DNA of 64,000 nt from Cyanobacteriota bacterium (GTDB lineage: Bacteria; Cyanobacteriota; Cyanobacteriia; CACIAM-69d): positions 301,304 through 365,303 of the forward strand of contig JAKRSF010000013.1 in NCBI GenBank assembly GCA_022402445.1, written 5' to 3'. The notes beneath the pieces were generated by a model. That model was not told the DNA's origin. It did no database searches and saw only the letters and a list, made by a program, of their open reading frames with translations. Position 1 is the first letter of the stretch. Each line of letters begins with the position of its first letter. A program made the translations under genes and the position numbers. This document shows positions 52,780 through 61,844 of this stretch, piece by piece.

Positions 52780-54870
52780 CTAGGGCCGGGGCGTCATGCC
52801 CGTTTTATTAAAAGGTCCCGCCGTTGCCATGGGGGCCGGGGGAGCCGTGGGGGGAGGGGTATTGGGCGATCGCGCCTCCGGCCTGCCCAGCCCCGCCGTC
52901 ACCGCATAGACGCGCCCCAACAGCCACAGCCACAGCCCCGGCGATCGCGGCTCCAGCCACGGCTGCACCGACCGGGCAAAGCGCGGCAGCCACCCCAACA
53001 GCCAGCCCAGGAAACTCGCGATCGTAAAACTCACAAAACTCGGCAGCCAGCGCACCATATCCCGCACCCCCGCCGAATCCAAAATCCACAGGAGCATCGC
53101 CGGATTCTGCCACGCCGCCCGCAGGGCCATGGCCATGAATGTCCCCCAACCCACGCGATCCTTAATGAAGCGATCGGCCACCTCCGGCGACCCGTCCGCC
53201 ATCACCCCAAAGAACGTGTTGAGCATGGCATTGACCCGCACCGGCGGCAGGATTCGCCCCGTCGGCACCATCATGCCCTTAGAAAATAGCCAGGTGACGG
53301 CGATATTGCTCTGGTACGCCCGCACGCTTTCGAGCGATCGCGCATCCAGCAGATCGTGGCGCAGGGCCGTATCCAACAGCACCGTCAGGCGATCGAGGTT
53401 CCGCACCAGGGAGCCAAACCCCGTAAACACCAGCGGTGACTGCAACGCCGCCGCATCCCCCAGGGCAATCAGGCGATCGTAGGCCACCTTGCGATCGCCC
53501 TCGCCGCCGCTGAAATGGCCCGGAATGTAGCCAAAGGTGGCCTTGCCCCACTCCAGGGCATCCATATCGCAGCGGCGGTACTCCGGCAGAATACTGAAAA
53601 AATCCTCGTACATTTCCAACAGGGAGCCGGGATTTTCCGGGTGGATCTGGTGGTAGTGGAACAGGTACACCGTCACCGCGCCCCCCTCGATGGGGAACAG
53701 TTCCCAGATCAACTGCCGCCCGCGAGAAATGTCCCCGTGGCTGAACAGCACATCGCCGTACTGGTGATCCCAAACCCCCTCGGGGAAACCATCGTGGATC
53801 ACGGCCCCCACGGTGGGACAGACGCTATCGAAGGCCCGCCCGCCATTGAGCTGCCACGCGATCGGCGAGGCGGTGCCCATGGCGTCCACCAGCAGCCGCC
53901 CGGTGAATTGGCATGGCTCGTCGGTGCGAAGGTCCGTCGCCTCCAACTGCACCCCGTCCGCCAGCACCGTCGCCCGCTGGAATTCGATGCGATCGCGGAT
54001 TTCGCCGCCCGCCGCCCGCAGTTTTTCGCCACACATTTGAATGAAGCGATCAGCCTTCACGGCGATATTCAACACCGTCGGCGTGTGGAGCACCGCCGCC
54101 CGCGCCTGGGGGGGATTGTTGGCGTCAAAGAATTTATGGAACCCGTCGCGGTATTCGCAGCCGATCACCTGCTCGAACTCCGCCGCCGTGAACAGGCCCA
54201 GATCAATCAAACTCTGGAATTCCTGGCGGGAAATATTCCATTCCCGGTTCATGCGCCCAAAGGGCATCCGCTCCAGCAGCAGCACCCGATAGCCCCGCCG
54301 CGCCATCACCGCCGCGTGGACCACCCCCAGGGCACCGCCCACGTAGATCAAGTCATAGGTTGGCGGCTGGGCGAGGCGATCGCGACCTTGGCCCAAAACC
54401 GGCTGGGGCGGCTGGGGATTTTTCACCAGCGATCGCCAGCGCCGCTCCCACCAATAGGCCCGGTTGAGGTCCGCCTCCCCATTGGGCATCTTCTGGAAAA
54501 ACTTCACCGTCTGGGGATAGCGATCGCCCAGGGCCTCAAAAATCGACTGGTGCGCCAGATCAATCTCCGGCGGCGCGGGATAGGTGGGCGGAAACGCTTG
54601 ACGTAGCTCCGTCTCCAGTTGCCGCACCAGGGTTGTCTCCCCCGCGATCGCGCGATCGGCCCAGCGGAACACCTTCAGGTACGTCGTCCGCTGGAGGGAC
54701 CACACACAGGCCACCACCTCCCCAGCGGCCCCATCGGCCTTCGGCGTCCAGCGGAATCCCGTCGCCGCGATCGTCTTCGTGCCCACCGTCGGCACGAACG
54801 AGTCCCGGAGCCAGCGGCAAACCGCATCCAGATCCGGGGTCGGCACTTCGAGGTAAAGGAGTTCCTGCAT
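52780..54870 (-). CDS. cruA: CruA-type lycopene cyclase
   Basis: 696 residues from ATG 54870 (MQELLYLEVPTPDLDAVC). The flavoprotein core begins near residue 255: LIYVGGALGVVHAAVMARRG, LLERMPFGRMNREWNISRQE, then FHKFFDANNPPQARAAVLHT, LLVDAMGTASPIAWQLNGGR and FTGFGSLVRNLDRL. This matches CruA, which converts lycopene to gamma- or beta-carotene in cyanobacteria that lack CrtL. Two C-terminal hydrophobic segments and a Pro-rich tail end it. The frame is open to 55122 but the conserved start is at 54870. It is next to rsmI, and crtD is 12 kb away. Confidence 0.85.
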   Translation of the reverse strand: MQELLYLEVPTPDLDAVCRWLRDSFVPTVGTKTIAATGFRWTPKADGAAGEVVACVWSLQRTTYLKVFRWADRAIAGETTLVRQLETELRQAFPPTYPAPPEIDLAHQSIFEALGDRYPQTVKFFQKMPNGEADLNRAYWWERRWRSLVKNPQPPQPVLGQGRDRLAQPPTYDLIYVGGALGVVHAAVMARRGYRVLLLERMPFGRMNREWNISRQEFQSLIDLGLFTAAEFEQVIGCEYRDGFHKFFDANNPPQARAAVLHTPTVLNIAVKADRFIQMCGEKLRAAGGEIRDRIEFQRATVLADGVQLEATDLRTDEPCQFTGRLLVDAMGTASPIAWQLNGGRAFDSVCPTVGAVIHDGFPEGVWDHQYGDVLFSHGDISRGRQLIWELFPIEGGAVTVYLFHYHQIHPENPGSLLEMYEDFFSILPEYRRCDMDALEWGKATFGYIPGHFSGGEGDRKVAYDRLIALGDAAALQSPLVFTGFGSLVRNLDRLTVLLDTALRHDLLDARSLESVRAYQSNIAVTWLFSKGMMVPTGRILPPVRVNAMLNTFFGVMADGSPEVADRFIKDRVGWGTFMAMALRAAWQNPAMLLWILDSAGVRDMVRWLPSFVSFTIASFLGWLLGWLPRFARSVQPWLEPRSPGLWLWLLGRVYAVTAGLGRPEARSPNTPPPTAPPAPMATAGPFNKTGMTPRP

Positions 54871-55470
54871 GGGCTGCTGAACGGTTGAACGGCACAATTC
54901 ACCCCGGATGGCTCGATGGACCCCAACGGGGGGCCACGCCAAAGATCCAGGGCAGATCGTCAGGCTACCGTCAGTGTACCGTTTTGGCGGCAACGCCCGG
55001 ACGCGATCGCCGCGCGGCCCCGATTTCACCTCAAATCCAGACCCCCGCCCCAGGGATTTCTTAAGGAATTCCGCAATAGTGGGCAACCGGTCAAAAAATG
55101 CGATATCTTGCGCGTTACCCAAGGAACATTAACAATCTTTACTTTTCGTAACGCTTCCCGAGTGGCCCCGGATCCTGTCCGGCTTTCAGGGCGTCAGGAT
55201 CTGGGTTTGTCAAGGATCTGGGCGATGGGAGTCGGGCAAGTTTTCCCGGTTTTGGGGCGATGGGGACCGGCGATCGCGCGATCGCGGGAGCCGAAAAATG
55301 AATGTTTGTTAAGCTTCGTGAAGATATGGCTGCCGGAGGGGGCGCGATCGCGTCTGAAAGGGAGCCAGGGGGCCAGGGCTGATCTCGGGGAACCGAGCGG
55401 GCCGGGGCCAAAGGGTGAGGAGTGGGACCGGGTTGGCCGTGGTGGGGAAGTTTTTAGGGCGTGGTGAATT
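54871..55470. other. Intergenic region upstream of cruA
   Basis: About 600 bp between divergent genes. It includes an AT-rich part at 55125-55150 (AACATTAACAATCTTTACTT), a fair promoter candidate for cruA on minus, and several HIP1 sites. No RNA gene, clear operator or real reading frame was seen. Confidence 0.5.
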
Positions 55471-55845
55471 GTGCAACGACATCAGACGGAACGGGAGTTT
55501 GACCTAGGGACGCGCGGTGGAGACATGGCATTGGAACGGACGGCCCATTGGGGCGTGATCGACAGCAGCGAACCGGGGGGGGCGATGGGGCCTGCCCGAC
55601 GGCTGAGCGTGCCAAAGCGGGTCAAGGTTCCCGCCAAGGGGCTCGAGGATATGACGACCCTGCTGGCGGATGCGATGGGGGTGGCGATCGCGGATGCCCA
55701 GGCCAAGGGGCGATCGCTCGATGAGGTGCTGGCGGAGGTGCTGGCGGATGATCGGCTGCTGGAGATGCACCAGCGGCGGCTGTTGGGGGAGGCGATTGTC
55801 CAGATTTGGAACGGGGGGGTGATCGCGGCTCCAAACCGGGACTAA
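55471..55845 (+). CDS. Hypothetical small protein
   Basis: 124 residues from GTG 55471, or 106 from ATG 55525 (MALERTAHWGVIDSSEPGG). The C-terminal half is helical and acidic/amphipathic: KGLEDMTTLLADAMGVAIAD, AQAKGRSLDEVLAEVLADDR, then LLGEAIVQIW. The basic patch RRLSVPKRVKVPAKG precedes it. No membrane helix. Family not recognised. Balanced amino-acid use and consistent helix pattern suggest a real gene; the start is uncertain. Confidence 0.5.
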   Translation: MQRHQTEREFDLGTRGGDMALERTAHWGVIDSSEPGGAMGPARRLSVPKRVKVPAKGLEDMTTLLADAMGVAIADAQAKGRSLDEVLAEVLADDRLLEMHQRRLLGEAIVQIWNGGVIAAPNRD

Positions 55846-55873
55846 ATCCTCTGTGCTGGATGTGCCCTTGGGC

Positions 55874-56593
55874 CTACCCGGCGACGGCGCGGCAGTAGGC
55901 GGCGGTCTGGAGATCAATGCCCGTGACGGCGGTGCCGATGACCACGGCGAAGGCCCCCAGATCAATGGCGCGGCGGGCGGCGGCGGGGCTGGCGATGCCC
56001 CCCTCACACAGGACCGGGCGATCGCCACAGTGGGCCACCAGGTCCGTCAGCAGGTCAAATCCGGGGGGCGTTTGGTGCGCGGTCGCTTCTGTGTAGCCAT
56101 AGAGGGTGGTGCCCAGCAGGTCCGCCCCCGCCGCGATCGCCCCCTCGGCAGAAGCCAGCGTATCGAGATCCGCCATCACCGGTTTATCGAGTTCGTCGTG
56201 GATGCGGGCGATCAGGTCTGATAGGGTTTCGCCCCCCGGCCTGGGCCTTGCCGTGGCGTCGATCGCGATGATGTCTGCGCCCGCCGCTGCGATCGCCGCC
56301 GCGTGGTGGAATTGGGGCGTGATGTAGACCGACGAGTCCGGATAGGTTTGCTTCCACAGGCCAATGATCAGGGCATCCGGCGCGATCGCCCGCACCGCCG
56401 CCACCCGCTCCGGCGACTCGATCCGCACCGCCGCCGCCCCATTGTTCAAACAGGCCAGGGCCGTCGCCGCAATAATCGACGGTTCATTCAGGGGAGAACC
56501 CGCCGGTGCTTGGCAGGACAAAATCGCGCGATCGCGCAGGGGCGCAAACCAGTCAGCCGCAAAACGGGGGGCAACCATGGCAATGAACGACAA
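55874..56593 (-). CDS. nanE: N-acetylmannosamine-6-phosphate 2-epimerase (NanE family)
   Basis: 239-residue TIM barrel. Motifs: AILSCQAPAGSPLNEPSIIA, AAVRIESPERVAAVR, LIIGLWKQTYPDSSVYITPQ, ADIIAIDATARPRPGGE, VMADLDTLASAEGA, LLGTTLYGYT and VLCEGGIASPAAARRAIDLG, in parts, ending with VIGTAVTGIDLQTAAY. NanE interconverts ManNAc-6-P and GlcNAc-6-P. No other sialic-acid genes are near, so it may serve surface sugar or cell-wall recycling. Divergent from the TPR gene. Confidence 0.92.
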   Translation of the reverse strand: MSFIAMVAPRFAADWFAPLRDRAILSCQAPAGSPLNEPSIIAATALACLNNGAAAVRIESPERVAAVRAIAPDALIIGLWKQTYPDSSVYITPQFHHAAAIAAAGADIIAIDATARPRPGGETLSDLIARIHDELDKPVMADLDTLASAEGAIAAGADLLGTTLYGYTEATAHQTPPGFDLLTDLVAHCGDRPVLCEGGIASPAAARRAIDLGAFAVVIGTAVTGIDLQTAAYCRAVAG

Positions 56594-56744
56594 AAACCCA
56601 TCGGGAAGAACAGCCCCCTGAATTTAGCGGAATTTCGCAACTTAACCCGCCAACGCACCGTCCCCCGGCTGCCATTTGGTGTCTGGCGGCTAAGTGCCTA
56701 AAATAGGGAGAACGATTCAACCGGGATTTATCCTAGACCCGCCC

Positions 56745-58079
56745 GTGAGCAAACCTCCCGCCACCCCGGACTGCTCCCCCGCTGCCCAAGCGCCCTACCT
56801 GCGGGGCAAGGCCGCGATCGCCCGTGGAGACTATGCAGCCGCAGCGGCGGCCTTCGGTGAGGCGGTGGAATGCGACGCGGCCTTTGCCGATGCCTGGGGC
56901 GATCGCGCCAACTGCCTTGCCCGCCTCGACCAGTTTGACGCCGCCTTGCCCTGCTATGACCGGGCGATCGCGATCGCCCCCGAACGGGCCGACCTTTGGT
57001 ACAACCGGGGCACCGCCCTCGACGGCATGGGGGAACGGGAGCAGGCCCTCGCCAGTTTCCAGCGCGCCCTCCAGCACGATCCCCACAACGCCCCGATCTG
57101 GAACAACTTCGGCATCACCCTCTTCCGCCTCGACCATTGGGAAGCGGCCCTGGCGAGCTACGATCGCGCCCTCGAACTCGATCGTCTGGCCGCCAACATC
57201 TGGCATAACCGGGGCGTCGTCCTCCGCAAACTCGATCGCCAGACGGACGCCCTCAGCAGCTATGACCGGTCCCTGGAATTGCGGCCCGCCAGCCCCGCCA
57301 CCTGGTACCAGCGGGGCATCGTCCTCGACAACCTCAAACGGTTCACCGAGGCGGTGGCGAGCTACGATCGCGCCCTGGAACTGCGCCCCCACGCCGCCAA
57401 CATTTGGCACAACCGGGGCATTGCCCTAGGCCATACGAAACAATTTGCCGACGCGATCGCCAGCTACGAACAGGCCATCCGCCTCAACCCCAACGATCCG
57501 GACACCTGGTACTACCGGGGGCGACTGTTGCGACAACAGGGGGATTTGCGCGGAGCCGTCGCCAGCTATGGGCGCGCCCTGCGGCTCAATGAAACGGATC
57601 CGGACCTGTGGTTTGATCGCGGCAATGCCCTCTTTGCGGCCTGCCAACTGAAGGCGGCGGTGGAGAGCTACAACCACGCCCTGGCCCTGGCCCCCGAGCG
57701 GGCGGACATTTTGAAAAATCGCGGCCTTGCCCTCACCCGGCTTCTGCAACCGGAGGCGGCCCTCAAGAGCTACCACGATGCGGCCCCCTTGGCCCCCGAT
57801 ACGCCCCTGCTGGCCTACTGCCGCGCCGCCTGCCACCTGCTGCGCCTGCAAGCGGGGGAATGCAGCGACTGGGAACGGCAGGGGCATCTCAATCGGGCGA
57901 TGCAGTTCCTACAGGTGGCGCTCCAGGGCGATCGCGATCGCTACGTCGCCCTCCTGGAAAAGCACAATGTCTTCGCCAATATCCGCCACCGCCCGGAGCT
58001 AGAGCCTTTGGCCCTGCCCAACTTGGAGGCGAAGGAACTGGAGCTAGAGGATGGCATGGAAATGTTGCCGTCGTTCTAG
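56745..58079 (+). CDS. Tetratricopeptide repeat protein
   Basis: About 444 residues from GTG 56745 (VSKPPATPDC); a GTG at 56694 would add 17. About ten TPRs run from residue 20 to 360, for example DLWYNRGTALDGMGEREQAL, ANIWHNRGVVLRKLDRQTDAL in pieces and DTWYYRGRLLRQQGDL, with the W-x-x-x-G and A-x-x-x-Y-x-x-A pattern. A non-repeat C-terminal helical region ends in LPNLEAKELELEDGMEM. TAAAAT-like CTAAAATAGG at 56697-56706 looks like a -10 element, which favours the later start. It is a protein-binding scaffold; partner unknown. Confidence 0.85.
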   Translation: MSKPPATPDCSPAAQAPYLRGKAAIARGDYAAAAAAFGEAVECDAAFADAWGDRANCLARLDQFDAALPCYDRAIAIAPERADLWYNRGTALDGMGEREQALASFQRALQHDPHNAPIWNNFGITLFRLDHWEAALASYDRALELDRLAANIWHNRGVVLRKLDRQTDALSSYDRSLELRPASPATWYQRGIVLDNLKRFTEAVASYDRALELRPHAANIWHNRGIALGHTKQFADAIASYEQAIRLNPNDPDTWYYRGRLLRQQGDLRGAVASYGRALRLNETDPDLWFDRGNALFAACQLKAAVESYNHALALAPERADILKNRGLALTRLLQPEAALKSYHDAAPLAPDTPLLAYCRAACHLLRLQAGECSDWERQGHLNRAMQFLQVALQGDRDRYVALLEKHNVFANIRHRPELEPLALPNLEAKELELEDGMEMLPSF

Positions 58080-58110
58080 GGGGAGATCGCCAGGTTTTAG
58101 GACCAGACTT

Positions 58111-59796
58111 TTAAGTTAGGCCGATGAAGTGGTCCGCCGTCAGTTGATTGGGGGCGATGCAGTGGACCTGGGCGATCGCGGTGCCGGTGGCGGCAATTTG
58201 GATTAGGGTGCCGGTGGGCTGGGGAACAAACGCTAAATCCGCAAAGGTGAGGCCATCGAGGAGGGTGACGCGATCGCGCCCTGGCTCAAAGTCATAGATC
58301 GTATCGAGGCCCCAACTAGCTCCAATCGCGAACTGGTCCGCACCGGGGCCACCGATCAACTGATCATTGCCGCGATCGCCCGAGAGGAGGTCATCGCCGC
58401 GATCGCCAAAGAGCCAATCATCATCCCGGCCGCCGTAGAGGCTGTCGTTGTCGATGCCCCCCGTGAGCAAATCCTCGCCGGTGTTGCCAAAGAGGCGATC
58501 GTTCCCCCCCAGGCCGCGCAGCCGTTGACTGCCGGGACCGCCGAGCAGGGTATCGTCCCGGCGATTGCGCCCGCTGAGGGTTCGTAGCCGGATGCGCCGC
58601 CGCCGAAACTGGGCCTGGACCTGCCGCTCGGTGGGGATTGGGGGACAGTCGAGCGGTTCGATTTCGGGGCTCGCGATCGGCGGGGGTGGCTCGGGTGATT
58701 CGGGGACGGGGGATGGGGCTGGATTTGGTGTGGGTGCTGGGGTTGGCGTGGGTGCTGGTGTGGGTGCTGGTGAAGTAATGGCGCTGGCGGTGGCCGCGAT
58801 CGCGGGGGCTCCGGTCAGTCCCTGGTTATCCTGCGGCGTCACCTCAAACCGCAGCACTTTGCCGAGATCCGCCGCCGTGGACACATAGGTATTGTTGACG
58901 GCCCCCGCGATCGCCACCTGATTGGTCCCCGCCGCGTCATCCGCCCGATACCACCGCAAACCGCTCCCCTGCTGGGCATCCCCGTCCGCATCGCCATAGG
59001 TATAGCTGCCCGTCAGGGTTTCGCCCACCGTCAAATTCCCCGCAATCCCTAGGCCCGTTGCTGTGGGGGCTCGGTTCACCGCGATCGCCCCGAGGGTATA
59101 GGTGGATTTGCCCGTGTCCGTATCATCACCAAAAAATAATAAATTCGGGATTTGATAGGGATTGATCGGCAGCGGCGGCGCACTGGTGGCCTGGTTAAAT
59201 TGATAGGCTTTGACACTGCCTGTCAGGTGCTCTTGGCCGTTAACCGACAGGGTATAACTATCTCCTAAAATTGTCACCTCATAGTTTTGTGATGTCGTGA
59301 TAGGAAATAGTCCCGCCGCCGTTTTTTCCTCATCTTCACTATCAAAATTTGGCTGCTGGGCAAAGATAAAATCATCCGCGTCATTGCCCGGATTTTTTCC
59401 TTCAAAGGATAGCTCAACGCCCTTGGCATCACTGCCCAAAACAATCACACTGAAGCCTGAGCGGTTGTCTAGGCTGGCCTCTTGCTCCACCTTTGCAGAA
59501 AAACTCACCCGGAAGCCGATCGCGCGGTCCAGACTCGGAAACGACGGATTCACAAAGCCATTGGAGCCGTCAGGGATGATGTTGAGATAGCCCGCATAGC
59601 CCTCCTTATCATCGACCGCTTGAAAATCACTGACCACCGTCGGCGTTCCGGCCCCCGTTGCTAGGGGAATCGTTGTCCCATTGGGGGCAGGCAGTTGGGC
59701 GAAGGTGAGCCATCGCGTCGTCCCTACCCCAAGGCCAAAAAAGTTACCGGGTGCGGCATTTACAAATCCGCTGCTGCCATCGAAAACTTGAACCAC
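58111..59796 (-). CDS. RTX calcium-binding surface or secreted protein
   Basis: 561 residues. An N-terminal beta-sandwich (about 1-235) has SSGFVNAAPGNFFGLG, NIIPDGSNGFVNPSFPSLDR, RSGFSVIVLGSDAKGVEL. An Ig-like domain follows (about 245-335; LTVGETLTGSYTYGDADGDA). A Thr-Pro-Ala hinge (PAPTPAPTPTPAPTPNPAPS) leads to RTX repeats (GGPGSQRLRGLGGNDRLFGN and four more, about 430-500) and a cap with GLDTIYDFEPGRDRVTLLDG. The cap resembles that of the two DUF4347/RTX genes. Lower-GC stretches in the 5' half (59100-59500) hint at different ancestry from the 3' half. Confidence 0.85.
   Translation of the reverse strand: MVQVFDGSSGFVNAAPGNFFGLGVGTTRWLTFAQLPAPNGTTIPLATGAGTPTVVSDFQAVDDKEGYAGYLNIIPDGSNGFVNPSFPSLDRAIGFRVSFSAKVEQEASLDNRSGFSVIVLGSDAKGVELSFEGKNPGNDADDFIFAQQPNFDSEDEEKTAAGLFPITTSQNYEVTILGDSYTLSVNGQEHLTGSVKAYQFNQATSAPPLPINPYQIPNLLFFGDDTDTGKSTYTLGAIAVNRAPTATGLGIAGNLTVGETLTGSYTYGDADGDAQQGSGLRWYRADDAAGTNQVAIAGAVNNTYVSTAADLGKVLRFEVTPQDNQGLTGAPAIAATASAITSPAPTPAPTPTPAPTPNPAPSPVPESPEPPPPIASPEIEPLDCPPIPTERQVQAQFRRRRIRLRTLSGRNRRDDTLLGGPGSQRLRGLGGNDRLFGNTGEDLLTGGIDNDSLYGGRDDDWLFGDRGDDLLSGDRGNDQLIGGPGADQFAIGASWGLDTIYDFEPGRDRVTLLDGLTFADLAFVPQPTGTLIQIAATGTAIAQVHCIAPNQLTADHFIGLT
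58727..58772 (+). repeat. 12-bp minisatellite coding for the Thr-Pro-Ala hinge
   Basis: GTGGGTGCTGG with one variable base is repeated about four times, giving the PAPTPAPTP hinge in the RTX gene on minus. Such repeats often vary in number. Confidence 0.7.
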
Positions 59797-60184
59797 GGTT
59801 ACACCTCTAGGCTGATTTGGACAGACGTTTTAGGGGCGATTAAGGCTAAATTCTTTAGGTTTAAATTTTAAGGAATGACTTTTATTGAATTAATTAACTG
59901 ATGGCCCAGGATCTTTAATTCCAGATGCAAGGACTGAAATCGCCGCATTTAGACAACTGCCATATGTGGACACCAAATGTAGTCATGCCTCAGTCATTCT
60001 AGGTCCACTGAATGATGGGCCAGTTGATTTGCAAAGTGTGTTTACATTGGCGCGATCGCGGCCCCCTCCCGGTCTGGCGTGAGTTGTTTTGAAGTGGCCC
60101 CGATGGATCGGACCCGTTGGGCGGGGCGATAGGCTAGGGGAGCGATTGGTTTCACGGTTTGTTGCGTTGAAGGGACATCGATCC
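59797..60184. other. Intergenic region between the RTX and hydrolase genes
   Basis: About 390 bp between divergent genes. 59830-59960 is AT-rich (TAAATTCTTTAGGTTTAAAT) and should hold the promoter of the RTX gene. The start of the hydrolase gene has AAGGGA 9 nt upstream. Nothing else recognisable. Confidence 0.5.
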
Positions 60185-61219
60185 ATGTCATATGCTGCCC
60201 AGTCCTATCACGCCGTGGGGCGCGCCCTGATGCAGCGGTTGCAGGCCCAGGAGGCGGCGCTGCCGTTGGCGAATGGGGAATGCCGATCGCGGGTGTGGCT
60301 CCAGGGGCGTCCGACGGGGCGGGTGGCGCTGTTTTTCCATGGGTTCACGGCGGGGCCGTACCAGTTTGTGCCGTTAGCCGAGCAGTTGCATCGGGCGGGC
60401 TATACGGTCCTGGTGCCCCTGATGCCCGGTCACGGTCGGTTGGGGCCGTGGGGGCCAGAGCGGGTGCCGCCGCTGCCAACGGATCCGGCGACGTATCAAA
60501 AATTTGGCGTCGAGTGGCTGGCGATCGCGCGATCACTCGGGTCACGCATCTTCGTTGGCGGGCTTTCGGGGGGCGGCACCCTAGCGGCATGGCTAGCGAC
60601 GGAGCGATCGCGGGACATCGAGCGAGTCATTTTATTTGCCCCCTACCTCAGCAGCAGCAGCAAGGTGGTGGACGTGATGGTGCGGAAACTGGGGGGCTAT
60701 TTCGCCTGGGGACCGCCACCCCCCGGACGGCAGGGGCTGCCCTATGGCTATCCCGGCTTTGGGGTACCGGCCCTGGCGACGCTCCTGCGGCTCGGGGATG
60801 AGGTGCTGCGGCGGGCCATGCGGCAATCCGTTGCGCCCCTATTTGTGATTTCTAGTGAGAGCGATCGCGCCGTCGGCAACTTTGACCATGTGGCCCTCTT
60901 TGAACGGGCGCTCGTGCGGCAGCCCCTGTGCTGGTACCTGCGGTTCAATCGGGTGTTGGATATTCCCCACACGATGATGACCCGCGCCGAGGGCAATGCC
61001 TATGAACCGCTCCTGGCGACCATGACCCGGGCATTTTTTGAAAGCCAACTCACCTGGGCGGAGGCGATCGCGATCGCGGCCAAGCTCGGACCAAACTGCA
61101 CCTTTCCCCAGGCGGTGGCGGCCCTGGGCCTGGGCGATCGCGTCAGTCCAGAGATGGCGGCCACCATGACCCTGTTTGACAAACGCTCGATGCTCCAGCA
61201 GGGACGGCGACGGGGTTAG
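60185..61219 (+). CDS. Alpha/beta hydrolase
   Basis: 344 residues from ATG 60185 (MSYAAQSYHAVGRALMQRL), with AAGGGA 9 nt upstream. Fold motifs: ALFFHGFTAGPYQFVPLAEQ (oxyanion HG), LVPLMPGHGRLG, and the nucleophile elbow FVGGLSGGGTLAAWLA (Ser in GLSGG). The catalytic Asp is probably in VISSESDRAVGN and the His in DIPHTMMTRAEG. A helical C-terminal extension (60-70 residues) follows the fold. Carboxylesterase or lipase-like activity is likely; the substrate is unknown. No signal peptide, so cytosolic. Confidence 0.85.
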   Translation: MSYAAQSYHAVGRALMQRLQAQEAALPLANGECRSRVWLQGRPTGRVALFFHGFTAGPYQFVPLAEQLHRAGYTVLVPLMPGHGRLGPWGPERVPPLPTDPATYQKFGVEWLAIARSLGSRIFVGGLSGGGTLAAWLATERSRDIERVILFAPYLSSSSKVVDVMVRKLGGYFAWGPPPPGRQGLPYGYPGFGVPALATLLRLGDEVLRRAMRQSVAPLFVISSESDRAVGNFDHVALFERALVRQPLCWYLRFNRVLDIPHTMMTRAEGNAYEPLLATMTRAFFESQLTWAEAIAIAAKLGPNCTFPQAVAALGLGDRVSPEMAATMTLFDKRSMLQQGRRRG

Positions 61220-61229
61220 GGCTGCGATT

Positions 61230-61484
61230 TTAGGGATAGGGGGCGGTGGCGGAACCAGTGGCGGAACAGGACACCTCATCGGCCCCCTGGGGAACCCCAT
61301 GGTGCTCCTCGCGGGACTGCTGGAGGATGCGCCCCGCGAGGCATTCCTCCTGGAGCTGCATGATGGCGCGGAAATCTTCGCGATCGTAGGGCTGCCGCAT
61401 CAGTTGGCGCAGCCGTGCCTCCGCCTCTAGGGACAGGTAGCGACGTTGGAGGGCCTCTTGGACCAGGGCGCGGATCGAGGTCAT
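61230..61484 (-). CDS. Short protein resembling the N-terminus of ComFB proteins
   Basis: 84 residues from ATG 61484 (MTSIRALVQEALQRRYLSLE). The pattern LVQEALQRRYLSLEAEARLR then LMRQPYDREDFRAIMQLQEE and CLAGRI lines up with the first 55 residues of the ComFB gene at 33989-34537 (IVEQALRDGYLTPAMEAEVG; YMALDRLMGALLTGEV). It lacks the ComFB core. Small cyanobacterial proteins of this form exist next to regulatory genes, but function is unknown. Convergent with the hydrolase gene, 10 bp apart. Confidence 0.65.
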   Translation of the reverse strand: MTSIRALVQEALQRRYLSLEAEARLRQLMRQPYDREDFRAIMQLQEECLAGRILQQSREEHHGVPQGADEVSCSATGSATAPYP

Positions 61485-61844
61485 GGTGACGGGGGGTGCT
61501 GTGGACCGGACATCGGTGGGGCGGGCCATTGAGCGAGCGCCCCTGCTGCTTAGTATCGGACGATCGCCCTGGAGGGGAGGTGACCGGGGGGGCAGGCCCC
61601 CAGTGACGTTTCCGCACGGGGGGCGCGATCGCCGGGGCCAAATGTCCGTGATCTCGATCGCAGACCGCACCGGGGGCTGGGTGGGGCTAAAACAGTTGTG
61701 GCGTAAGGGTTTTCCCGTAGGAAGGGGGGCCGATCGCGCGATCGCTCCCCCCCCCACAGTCACCGGAAAAAAGACACGAAAACGGACACCGGAGCCAAGC
61801 GGGGCATCGATGTCCGCGATCGGTCCCTAGGGCATCCCAAGCGC

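Noticed and set aside
53515..54606. Plus-strand open frame (363 codons) opposite cruA
   Set aside because: Shadow of the lycopene cyclase gene without recognisable features.
54871..55122. N-terminal extension of CruA to 55122
   Set aside because: Extra residues are not CruA-like and would use up the promoter region; MQELLYLEVPTPD is the natural start.
55412..55426. GTGAGGAGT on plus as the reverse complement of the Yfr1 small-RNA core (ACTCCTCAC)
   Set aside because: The full ACTCCTCACAC core and the two flanking hairpins are missing.
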